This document shows, piece by piece, positions 33,656-41,178 of a stretch of DNA of 64,000 nt (its first letter is position 1; each line of letters starts with the position of its first letter). A program made the position numbers and the translations under genes. Under the pieces are notes generated by a model, which was not told the DNA's origin, did not search any database, and worked only from the letters and a program-made list of their open reading frames with translations. This stretch comes from Amycolatopsis balhimycina FH 1894 (GTDB lineage: Bacteria > Actinomycetota > Actinomycetes > Mycobacteriales > Pseudonocardiaceae). Where the stretch lies: assembly GCF_000384295.1 (NCBI RefSeq), contig NZ_KB913037.1:7255533-7319532 (forward strand). The letters run 5' to 3'.

Positions 33656-34546
33656 ATGGCCGTCGTCACCATGAAGCAGCTGCTCGACAGCGGCGTGCAC
33701 TTCGGGCACCAGACCCGTCGGTGGAACCCGAAGATGAAGCGCTACATCTTCACCGAGCGCAACGGCATCTACATCATCGACCTGCAGCAGACGCTGACCT
33801 ACATCGACCGTGCCTTCGAGTTCATCAAGGAAACCGTCGCGCACGGTGGCACGATCATGTTCGTCGGCACCAAGAAGCAGGCGCAGGAAGCCATCGCCAA
33901 CGAGGCCGCGCGCGTGGGCATGCCCTACGTCAACCAGCGCTGGCTCGGCGGCATGCTGACCAACTTCCAGACCGTGCACAAGCGTCTCCTCCGCCTCAAG
34001 GAGCTCGAGTCGCGGGAGCAGACCGGCGGCTTCGAAGGTCTCACCAAGCGCGAGATCCTGACGCTGACCCGCGAGAAGGACAAGCTCGAGAAGACCCTCG
34101 GCGGTATCCGCGACATGGCGAAGGTGCCGAGCGCGGTGTGGATCGTCGACACGAAGAAGGAGCACATCGCCGTCGGCGAGGCTCGCAAGCTGAACATCCC
34201 GGTCGTCGCGATCCTGGACACCAACTGCGACCCGGACGAGGTCGACTACCCGATTCCGGGCAACGACGACGCGATCCGCTCGGCCGCGCTGCTGACCAAG
34301 GTCGTAGCCGAGGCCGCGGCCGCCGGTTTGATGGCGCGCTCCAGCCGCAACGGTGCTTCGGCCGACTCCAAGCCGGAGCCGGGCGTCGCCGCGGACGAGC
34401 CGCTGGCCGAGTGGGAGAAGGAGCTGCTCGCCGGCTCCGAGACCGCCGCCGCCGACGCGACCGAAGCCGCCGCTGCCGTCGAGGCGGCCCCGGCCGAGGC
34501 GGCCCCGGTCGAGGCCGCTCCCGAGCAGGCGACCGCCTCCTCCTGA
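33656..34546 (+). CDS. rpsB: 30S ribosomal protein S2 (uS2)
   Basis: 296 residues from ATG 33656 ([19 protein letters not shown]). The conserved [19 protein letters not shown] and [20 protein letters not shown] are present. The C-terminal ~50 residues are an Ala/Glu/Pro-rich tail ([17 protein letters not shown]) of the actinobacterial type. An upstream in-frame GTG at 33644 is an alternative start. A perfect hairpin separates it from tsf. Confidence 0.97.
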   Translation: MAVVTMKQLLDSGVHFGHQTRRWNPKMKRYIFTERNGIYIIDLQQTLTYIDRAFEFIKETVAHGGTIMFVGTKKQAQEAIANEAARVGMPYVNQRWLGGMLTNFQTVHKRLLRLKELESREQTGGFEGLTKREILTLTREKDKLEKTLGGIRDMAKVPSAVWIVDTKKEHIAVGEARKLNIPVVAILDTNCDPDEVDYPIPGNDDAIRSAALLTKVVAEAAAAGLMARSSRNGASADSKPEPGVAADEPLAEWEKELLAGSETAAADATEAAAAVEAAPAEAAPVEAAPEQATASS

Positions 34547-34557
34547 TGCTCCACCGT

Positions 34558-34592
34558 CCGTGCGGCCGTGCCCCCGTGGCCCGGCCGCACGG
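34558..34592 (+). terminator. Hairpin between rpsB and tsf
   Basis: CCGTGCGGCC (34558-34567) pairs perfectly with GGCCGCACGG (34583-34592). There is no T-run, so it may be a partial terminator or processing site that tunes tsf relative to rpsB. Confidence 0.55.
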
Positions 34593-34636
34593 GCGTAGCA
34601 ACCCACAGATTTCCTGCAAAGGACGGATTTACCAGA

Positions 34637-35452
34637 ATGGCGAACTACACCGCCGCTGACGTGAAGCGCCTGCGCGAGATGACCGGCGCCGGCATGATGG
34701 ACTGCAAGAAGGCCCTCGAGGAGAACGCCGGCGACTTCGACAAGGCCGTCGAGTTCCTCCGCATCAAGGGTGCCAAGGACGTCGGCAAGCGCGCCGAGCG
34801 CGCCACCGCCGAGGGCCTGGTCACCGGTGACGGCGGCGTCCTCATCGAGCTCGACTCCGAGACCGACTTCGTCGCGAAGAACGCCGACTTCCAGGCGCTC
34901 GCCGCGAAGATCGTCGAGGTCGCGAAGACCCTCAAGACCTCCGACGTCGAGGCGCTCAAGGGTGCCGAGCTCGACGGCAAGACCGTCAACGAGGTCGTCC
35001 AGGAGATGTCGGCCCGCATCGGCGAGAAGCTCGAGCTGCGCCGCGTCGTGGCCTTCGAGGGCCAGACGGCGACCTACCTGCACCGCCGCGGCTCCGACCT
35101 GCCGCCGGCCGTCGGCGTGCTCGTCGAGTTCACCGGTGACGACGCCGAGGCCGCCCGCGGGGCAGCCATGCAGGTCGCCGCGCTGCGCGCGAAGTACCTG
35201 ACCCGCGACGAGGTGCCCGCCGAGATCGTCGAGAACGAGCGCTCCATCGCCGAGAAGACCGCTCGTGAAGAGGGCAAGCCCGAGCAGGCCATGTCGAAGA
35301 TCATCGAGGGCAAGGTCAACGCCTACTACAAGGACAACGTCCTGCTCGAGCAGCCGTCGGTCAAGGACAACAAGAAGACCGTCAAGGCCCTGCTCGACGA
35401 GGCCGGCGTGACGCTGACCAAGTTCGCGCGCTTCGAGGTCGGCCAGGCCTGA
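34637..35452 (+). CDS. tsf: Translation elongation factor Ts
   Basis: 271 residues from ATG 34637 with AAAGGA upstream. The opening [20 protein letters not shown] and MDCKKALEE form the UBA-like domain, and [16 protein letters not shown] is the contact to EF-Tu. Length fits the actinobacterial family. It recycles EF-Tu-GDP. A hairpin follows the gene. Confidence 0.97.
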   Translation: MANYTAADVKRLREMTGAGMMDCKKALEENAGDFDKAVEFLRIKGAKDVGKRAERATAEGLVTGDGGVLIELDSETDFVAKNADFQALAAKIVEVAKTLKTSDVEALKGAELDGKTVNEVVQEMSARIGEKLELRRVVAFEGQTATYLHRRGSDLPPAVGVLVEFTGDDAEAARGAAMQVAALRAKYLTRDEVPAEIVENERSIAEKTAREEGKPEQAMSKIIEGKVNAYYKDNVLLEQPSVKDNKKTVKALLDEAGVTLTKFARFEVGQA

Positions 35453-35478
35453 GGCCAGGCCCGGGCGTAGGTTTCACC

Positions 35479-35515
35479 CAGTGCCCCGTCTCCGTCCATC
35501 GGGGACGGGGCACTG
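35479..35515 (+). terminator. Hairpin after tsf
   Basis: CAGTGCCCCGTC (35479-35490) pairs with GACGGGGCACTG (35504-35515). There is no T-run; it is a typical actinobacterial stem terminator. Confidence 0.65.
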
Positions 35516-35605
35516 TCAGGTCTGAGGATGAAGAAATCAGGTCGAGGGGCAGCCGCCGACGTACTCCCTCCCACGGAGGCGGCCGAGCACAGGAGGCGAC
35601 GATAG

Positions 35606-36349
35606 ATGGGTGACCGGGTCGAAGGTGGCTACCGGCGGGTGCTGCTGAAACTGGGCGGCGAGATGTTCGGCGGTGGTTCTATCGGCGTCGATCCGGATGT
35701 CGTCCACTCGGTCGCGCAGCAGATCGCCGACGTCGCCCGCACCGGCGTCCAGGTCGCGGTCGTGATCGGCGGCGGCAACTACTTCCGCGGCGCGGAGCTG
35801 TCGCAGCGCGGCATGGACCGCGACCGCGCCGACTACATGGCGATGCTGGGCACCGTGATGAACTGCCTCGCGCTGCAGGACTTCCTGGAGAAGGAAGGCC
35901 TGCCCACGCGCGTGCAGACCGCCATCACGATGGGCCAGGTCGCCGAGCCCTACATCCCGCGCCGCGCCGAGCGGCACCTGGAGAAGGGCCGCGTCGTGAT
36001 CTTCGGCGCCGGGGTCGGCATGCCGTACTTCTCGACCGACACCGCGGCCGCGCAGCGGGCGCTCGAGCTGGGCTGCGAGGCCGTGCTGATGGCGAAGGCC
36101 GTCGACGGCGTCTACACCGCGGACCCGAAGGCCGACCCCACCGCCGAGATGTTCCGCGAGATCACCCACCGCGAGGTGCTGGAGCGGGACCTCAAGGTCG
36201 CCGACGCGACGGCGTTCAGCCTCTGCATGGACAACAACATGCCGATCATCGTGTTCAACCTGCTCACCGAGGGGAACATCGCTCGCGCGGTGAGTGGTGA
36301 AAGAATCGGCACGTTGGTCAGCACCCCGACTGCCGGGGTGCCGGCCTAG
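35606..36349 (+). CDS. pyrH: UMP kinase
   Basis: 247 residues with AGGAGG ten bases before the ATG. The amino-acid-kinase fold starts [36 protein letters not shown] and [13 protein letters not shown] are conserved UMP-kinase motifs. It forms a hexamer and makes UDP from UMP. It is followed by frr after 48 bp, the standard order. Confidence 0.97.
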   Translation: MGDRVEGGYRRVLLKLGGEMFGGGSIGVDPDVVHSVAQQIADVARTGVQVAVVIGGGNYFRGAELSQRGMDRDRADYMAMLGTVMNCLALQDFLEKEGLPTRVQTAITMGQVAEPYIPRRAERHLEKGRVVIFGAGVGMPYFSTDTAAAQRALELGCEAVLMAKAVDGVYTADPKADPTAEMFREITHREVLERDLKVADATAFSLCMDNNMPIIVFNLLTEGNIARAVSGERIGTLVSTPTAGVPA

Positions 36350-36397
36350 ACCTGCTGGGATCAGCAAGCGTCACCCATCACAACAACGGGAGTAGCC

Positions 36398-36955
36398 GTG
36401 ATCGACGAGACCCTCCTCGATGCCGAGGAGAAGATGGAAAAAGCGGTGTCCGTCGCCAAGGATGATCTGACGTCGGTGCGCACCGGCCGGGCCACCCCGT
36501 CGATGTTCTCGCGCATCGTGGTCGAGTACTACGGCGCGCCGACCCCGCTGAACCAGCTGGCCAGCGTGAACGTGCCGGAGGCGCGGATGGCGCTGATCAA
36601 GCCGTACGACCAGACCCAGCTCGTCGCGATCGAAAAGGCCATCCGCGAGTCCGACCTCGGGGTCAACCCGAGCAACGACGGCAATGTGATCCGGATCGTC
36701 ATCCCGCAGCTCACCGAGGAGCGGCGCAAGGAGATGGTCAAGGTCGCCAAGAGCAAGGGTGAGGATGCGCGGGTGACCATTCGCAGCATCCGCCGCAAGG
36801 CCAAGGAAGAGCTCGACCGCATCGGCAAGGACGGCGAAGCGGGCGAAGACGAGGTCGTGCGCGCGGAAAAGGAGTTGCAGAACCTCACCGACACGTACTC
36901 GCACAAGGTCGACGAGCTGGTCAAGCACAAGGAAGCCGAGCTGCTCGAGGTCTGA
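36398..36955 (+). CDS. frr: Ribosome recycling factor
   Basis: 185 residues from a GTG with CGGGAG upstream. Conserved motifs include [28 protein letters not shown]-like [16 protein letters not shown] and [13 protein letters not shown]. It splits post-termination ribosomes with EF-G. Its stop overlaps the cdsA start (TGATG). Confidence 0.97.
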   Translation: MIDETLLDAEEKMEKAVSVAKDDLTSVRTGRATPSMFSRIVVEYYGAPTPLNQLASVNVPEARMALIKPYDQTQLVAIEKAIRESDLGVNPSNDGNVIRIVIPQLTEERRKEMVKVAKSKGEDARVTIRSIRRKAKEELDRIGKDGEAGEDEVVRAEKELQNLTDTYSHKVDELVKHKEAELLEV

Positions 36956-38157
36956 TGGCACAGGTGAGCGAGGAACGCGAGGACCGGGTGGACGCCACCG
37001 GAGAACACCCGGCGGCCACGCCCGGGACGCCGGAGCCGGGTGACGCCGGCATCCCGGCCACGCCGGAGTTCCCGGGAACCGGCCGGGTGGCGGAAACGCC
37101 GGCCGCGCCGGAGACCCCGGTCGGGACTTCGGCGACCTCGGAAACCGGCCGGGCTACGGGGACGCCGGCCGCGCCGGAGACCTCGGGCACCGGTGAAGCG
37201 AGCCGGTTGTCGGCCGCCGGAACCGCCGCGGCGGACACGCCGGCCGGCCCGGCGACCCCGGGCGCGGCAGCCGGAATGCCTTCCGTGAAGGGCACCGCGG
37301 CCGGAGTTTCGGCGGCCGCGGAACCGGCGTCGGAGGCCAAGAAGGCATCCAAGGCCGGCCGGAACCTGCCCGCGGCCATCGGCGTTGCGCTGCTGCTCGG
37401 CGCCGCGATCATCGTTTCCCTGCTCACCGTGCGCTTCCTGTTCATCGGGATCATCGCGATCGCGATCGCGGTCGGCACCTTCGAATTCGCCGGGGTGCTG
37501 CGCCGGGTCGCCGACACCCGGGTCGCGATGATCCCGGTGCTCGTCGGCGGGCAGGCGATGATCTGGCTCGCCTGGCCGTTCGGCCGGGAAGGTGCGCTCA
37601 CCGCCTTCGTCCTCACCGTCCTCGCCTGCCTGCTGTGGCGCTTGCCCGGCGGGGCGAAGGGCTACCTGCGCGACATCAGCGCGTCCACCTTCGCTGCCGC
37701 CTATCTACCGCTGTTCGGCGCGTTCGCGGCGATGCTCGTCCCGCCGCAGGACGGCGTCGGGCGCGTCCTGACCTTCCTGATCGGCGTCGTCGCCTCGGAC
37801 ACCGGTGGCTACATCGCCGGCGTGCTCGGCGGCAAGCACCCGATGGCGCCCACCATCAGCCCGAAGAAGACCTGGGAAGGCTTCGCGGGTTCGGTGATCG
37901 GCGGCGTCGTCGCCGGCGCGCTGACGCTGAGTCTCCTCCTGGACGGCCACGTCTGGCAGGGCGTGATCTTCGGTGTCGCGATCGTGCTGACCGCGACCCT
38001 GGGCGACCTCGTCGAGTCGCTGATCAAGCGCGACCTCGGCGTCAAGGACATGGGCACGCTGCTGCCCGGGCACGGCGGGATCATGGACCGCCTCGACTCG
38101 CTGCTGCCTTCGGCCGTCGTGTCCTGGCTGCTGCTTTCGGCGTTCGTGCCGGTCTAG
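36955..38157 (+). CDS. cdsA: Phosphatidate cytidylyltransferase with long low-complexity N-terminus
   Basis: 400 residues. Residues 1-~128 are hydrophilic and rich in Ala, Pro, Thr and Gly, with an imperfect repeat (ETPAAPETPVGT / GTPAAPETSGT). Membrane segments follow from about residue 138 (AAIGVALLLGAAIIVSLLTV). The family signature is in SDTGGYIAGVLGGKHPM, ISPKKTWEGFAGS, and HGGIMDRLDSLLPSA. The enzyme makes CDP-diacylglycerol at the membrane. Short N-tails are usual, so this one is long even for actinobacteria. Confidence 0.93.
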   Translation: MAQVSEEREDRVDATGEHPAATPGTPEPGDAGIPATPEFPGTGRVAETPAAPETPVGTSATSETGRATGTPAAPETSGTGEASRLSAAGTAAADTPAGPATPGAAAGMPSVKGTAAGVSAAAEPASEAKKASKAGRNLPAAIGVALLLGAAIIVSLLTVRFLFIGIIAIAIAVGTFEFAGVLRRVADTRVAMIPVLVGGQAMIWLAWPFGREGALTAFVLTVLACLLWRLPGGAKGYLRDISASTFAAAYLPLFGAFAAMLVPPQDGVGRVLTFLIGVVASDTGGYIAGVLGGKHPMAPTISPKKTWEGFAGSVIGGVVAGALTLSLLLDGHVWQGVIFGVAIVLTATLGDLVESLIKRDLGVKDMGTLLPGHGGIMDRLDSLLPSAVVSWLLLSAFVPV

Positions 38158-38999
38158 TCGTCGTACGGGTCGTCGACCTCCGCGCGGCCCCAGCCTTCGG
38201 CGATGCGCGAGTGGTCGATCACCGCGAAGACCGCGCCCTCGGGGTCGGCGAGGATCGACATCCGGCCGAACGGCGTGTCGTAGGGCTGGATCACCACGGT
38301 GCCGCCGTGCATGAGCGATTCCCCGGCGACCGCGTCGACGCCGCGGGCCGGGTCGATGTCGAAGTACACGAGCCAGTGCGGCGGGGTATCGAGGCTGTAC
38401 TCCGACCCCATCACGTACCGGTACAGCACCGGCTCGTGTTCGATGAGCCATTCGACGTAGTCGAGGGCCTCGCCGTCGCCGATCTGGTGGCTCGCGTACG
38501 TGAACAGCTTGGTGTAGAAGTGATCCGCCGCGACGCCGTCGTGGGTGTTGAGGTCCGCGCCGCTGAAGGTGTTGGGGATCCCGGTGACGAACTCCCAGTT
38601 CGGCGGCACCTCCCAGAACACCACCGGCGCGCCGCACGCGTCGAAGGCGTGCAGGATCGTGCCGCGGTCCGGGAGTGGCACCGGCCCGAGGGTGATCCGC
38701 CCGCCGAGGTGCTCCACCCATTCGGCCGCGCTCGCGGTGTGGGGGACCGAAATGTGCGGCATCCAGCCCAGCGGGGAGCCCTGCGCGGCGCGGTAGAGCC
38801 CGCCGACCGGGAGGTTGTTGAGGGTCGCGATGGCGTAGCGCCCGTCGGACGTCGCCGGGTCCCGCTGAGTGGTGTAGTCCCAGCCGAAGAGGGCACCGTA
38901 GAATCCCTCCGCCACGGCCTGCTCCCGGCAGGCCAGCTCGATCCAGCACGGGATTCCGGCCGGGACCGGGGACGGGGTACTGGACGGGCCGAATGCCAT
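38154..38999 (-). CDS. Two-domain VOC (glyoxalase/bleomycin-resistance fold) protein
   Basis: 281 residues from ATG 38999, with GGGAGGAG upstream. Two VOC domains lie at about 15-135 and 150-270: IPCWIELACREQAVAEGFYGALFGWDY opens one in the usual way (segment residues 16-42), and HFYTKLFTYASHQ opens the second. VOC proteins bind a metal or an antibiotic; metal residues cannot be assigned with certainty. The function is unknown; similar proteins are abundant in Amycolatopsis and Streptomyces. Its 3' end overlaps cdsA by four bases. Confidence 0.82.
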   Translation of the reverse strand: MAFGPSSTPSPVPAGIPCWIELACREQAVAEGFYGALFGWDYTTQRDPATSDGRYAIATLNNLPVGGLYRAAQGSPLGWMPHISVPHTASAAEWVEHLGGRITLGPVPLPDRGTILHAFDACGAPVVFWEVPPNWEFVTGIPNTFSGADLNTHDGVAADHFYTKLFTYASHQIGDGEALDYVEWLIEHEPVLYRYVMGSEYSLDTPPHWLVYFDIDPARGVDAVAGESLMHGGTVVIQPYDTPFGRMSILADPEGAVFAVIDHSRIAEGWGRAEVDDPYDD

Positions 39000-39111
39000 G
39001 TGGTGCTCCTCCCGAGACCCACCGAATTCTAGGCGTAGTCAGTGTGGTTTCCGCCAAGATTTCGCCGTCGGAAGATCACTCCCGGCGATGAGGCCCCGGA
39101 AGGAGCAGCGG

Positions 39112-39921
39112 GTGCGGTGGTCGTCGCGGCGCACGGAGGTCGTGCCGAGTCCGAACATCTGGTACTACCAGGCCGATTACGAACGGGAGAACCGGGCGCA
39201 GGACAGCGGCGGCGAGATCTGGCGCGTCCTGCGCCAGGTGTACGACTGGGCCGGCCGGGACGTCCTGGACGTCGGCTGCGGCGACGGGTTCCACCTGCCC
39301 GTCTTCGCTCGTGACGCGCGTTCGGTGCTCGGGGTGGAGCCGCACCAACCCCTGGTGCGCAGTGCGCTGGAGCGCGTGAAGGACCTGTCGAACGTGGACA
39401 TCCGGCACGGCCGGGCCCAACGGCTGCCGGTCCGCAGCGCGAGCGTCGACGTCGTGCACGCGCGCACGGCCTACTTCTTCGGGCCCGGGTGCGAGCCGGG
39501 GCTGGCGGAGGCCGAGCGGGTGCTGCGGCCGGGCGGCGCGATCCTGATCGTCGACCTCGACGTGACCAGTGAGCCCTACGGCCGCTGGATGCGCGCCGAC
39601 CTACCGCACTACGATCCGGCGGCCGTGGAACGGTTCTTCGCCCGCGCCGGGTTCGGCTGCCACCGCGTCGCCACCGAGTGGCGTTTCGCGACCGCCGCGG
39701 ACCTCGAAGCGGTGCTGAAGATCGAGTTCAGCAAGCCGGTCGCCGAACAGGCGATCGCGGAGTCCTTGCAGCGTAACGGGAATCGCGAGACCGACCTGAC
39801 GCTGCCGGTGGGCTACCGCGTCCACGCGCGGGTCAAGCCCACCGGCCTCGTCCTGCCAGGTCACTCGGCTGCTTCTTCGGGCGCGGAGGACTCGTCCTCG
39901 TCCTCGCCGAGGATGCCGTAG
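39112..39921 (+). CDS. Class I SAM-dependent methyltransferase
   Basis: 269 residues from GTG 39112, which has GGAAGGA seven bases upstream; a rival ATG at 39088 has no ribosome site. The SAM motif I is VLDVGCGDGFHLPVF, the acidic residue after strand 2 is in VLGVEPHQ, and the post-I region is VLRPGGAILIVDLD. The substrate is unknown. The last 61 bp overlap, tail to tail, the 3' end of the padR gene, giving a Ser-rich end (SSGAEDSSSSSPRMP) opposite the acidic PadR tail. Confidence 0.83.
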   Translation: MRWSSRRTEVVPSPNIWYYQADYERENRAQDSGGEIWRVLRQVYDWAGRDVLDVGCGDGFHLPVFARDARSVLGVEPHQPLVRSALERVKDLSNVDIRHGRAQRLPVRSASVDVVHARTAYFFGPGCEPGLAEAERVLRPGGAILIVDLDVTSEPYGRWMRADLPHYDPAAVERFFARAGFGCHRVATEWRFATAADLEAVLKIEFSKPVAEQAIAESLQRNGNRETDLTLPVGYRVHARVKPTGLVLPGHSAASSGAEDSSSSSPRMP

Positions 39922-40481
39922 AGCGAGCGCCGGGCGTCGTTGAGCACTTCGGCCGCGCGGGCCTGCTGGCTTTCGTTGCCCGCGCGCATGATCTGCACGA
40001 CGGCGGCGGCCAGGTTCTTGCCCGCCTTGACGAGCCCGATCTCGACCGGGTCGACGTCCTGTGCGATCTGCTCCCACGGCGGGGTGGCGTCCTGCTGCTC
40101 CGCGGCGGCGCGGCCGGCGTCGGTCAGCTCGAACAGCTTCTTGCCGTGCTCGTCCTTGCTGATGACCAGGCCTTCGTCGGCCAGCAGCTGCAGCGTCGGG
40201 TACACCGAGCCGGGGCTCGGTCGCCAGAAGCCGCCGGAGCGCTCGCCGATCTCGCGGATGATCTCGTAGCCGTGCCGGGGCTGCTCGGCGAGCAGCGCCA
40301 GGATCGCCGCGCGGACGTCACCGCGGCGGCTGCGCCGTCCGCCGTGACCGCGGCGGCCCGGACCGTGGCCGCGACCGCGTCCACCGGGGCCGAAGCCCGG
40401 GGGGAACTCGCCGAAACCACCGAAGGGCCCGAAAGGGGTGCGCCCATGTTCCTGGGCGAAGGGGTGTCGTTGCCTACGCAT
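39861..40481 (-). CDS. PadR-family regulator
   Basis: 206 residues. The N-terminal ~50 residues are Gly/Arg/His/Phe-rich (FGPFGGFGEFPPGFGPGG), then comes the PadR winged helix (about 52-130): AILALLAEQPRHGYEIIREI and GSVYPTLQLLADEGL are its signature. The C-terminal half is the Vir-type helical dimer region. Its promoter has TTGCAA-17-TATCGT with CGATATATCG over the -10, so it likely represses itself. No clear effector or target gene. Confidence 0.88.
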   Translation of the reverse strand: MRRQRHPFAQEHGRTPFGPFGGFGEFPPGFGPGGRGRGHGPGRRGHGGRRSRRGDVRAAILALLAEQPRHGYEIIREIGERSGGFWRPSPGSVYPTLQLLADEGLVISKDEHGKKLFELTDAGRAAAEQQDATPPWEQIAQDVDPVEIGLVKAGKNLAAAVVQIMRAGNESQQARAAEVLNDARRSLYGILGEDEDESSAPEEAAE

Positions 40482-40516
40482 GTCGTTGTCCTTTCTCGAA
40501 CTGTTGCGACACGTTC

Positions 40517-40545
40517 ACGATATATCGGAAGCAGTCGTATTGCAA
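40517..40545 (-). promoter_or_regulatory. padR promoter and self-operator
   Basis: On the minus strand TTGCAA (40545-40540), 17 bp, TATCGT (40522-40517). The perfect palindrome CGATATATCG (40518-40527) covers the -10. AAAGGA precedes the ATG. Confidence 0.6.
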
Positions 40546-40585
40546 CCGGTCTCGAGTGACGCCGGTCACCTGGGAAGATCGGTGC

Positions 40586-41071
40586 GTGCCGGAAACCATC
40601 GACGAGATCGACGCGCGCCTGCTCCAGGCGCTGGGCGAGGACCCGCGGTCCACCGCGGTCGCGCTGGCCGAGCGGCTGGGCCTGTCCCGCAACACCGTGC
40701 AGGCCCGGCTCGTGCGGCTGGAGCAGCGCGGTGTGCTCAGGTCGTTCGAACGCCGCATCGACCCGGCGCGGCTGGGCTATCCGCTACGGGCGTTCGTCAA
40801 CGCGCAGGTCGACCAGCGTCGCCTCGCCGAGATCGGGGCGGCCCTGGCGGCGATCCCCGAGGTGACCGAGGTGTGCGGGCTGACCGGGGCGAGCGACCTG
40901 ATGGTCCAGGTCGTCGCCGTCGACGCCGACGACCTCTACCGCGTCGCCGGCCGCATTCTCGCCTCGCCCGGGGTGGAGCGGACGAACATCTCGCTCGTCA
41001 TGCGGGAGCTCGTCCCGTACCGCCTGACACCCCTGCTGCGGCGCGAGCATTCTGCGCAGCCGGAGGACTGA
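40586..41071 (+). CDS. Lrp/AsnC-family regulator
   Basis: 161 residues from GTG 40586. The helix-turn-helix (LAERLGLSRNTVQARLVRLE) is at about 30-50 and the RAM (ACT-like) ligand domain at about 70-150. The ligand is presumably an amino or 2-oxo acid. It faces the transketolase-like gene, 107 bp upstream of it, and direct repeats in that gap are likely binding sites. Confidence 0.88.
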   Translation: MPETIDEIDARLLQALGEDPRSTAVALAERLGLSRNTVQARLVRLEQRGVLRSFERRIDPARLGYPLRAFVNAQVDQRRLAEIGAALAAIPEVTEVCGLTGASDLMVQVVAVDADDLYRVAGRILASPGVERTNISLVMRELVPYRLTPLLRREHSAQPED

Positions 41072-41101
41072 GCCCGCCGGATCCGCTGCGCATTCTGCGC
41101 A
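41049..41101 (+). promoter_or_regulatory. Direct repeats between lrp and the transketolase-like gene
   Basis: ATTCTGCGCA occurs at 41049-41058 and 41092-41101, and TGCGCA at 41087-41092 as well. Such spaced repeats suit a multimeric Lrp-type regulator. Inference only. Confidence 0.35.
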
Positions 41102-41178
41102 CTTTCGGCGGCATCGGTTGTGCGATGCGGTCACCAGTGCTGTCCTGGTGGGCGCTTCCTGCACGAAAGGTGTCGACG

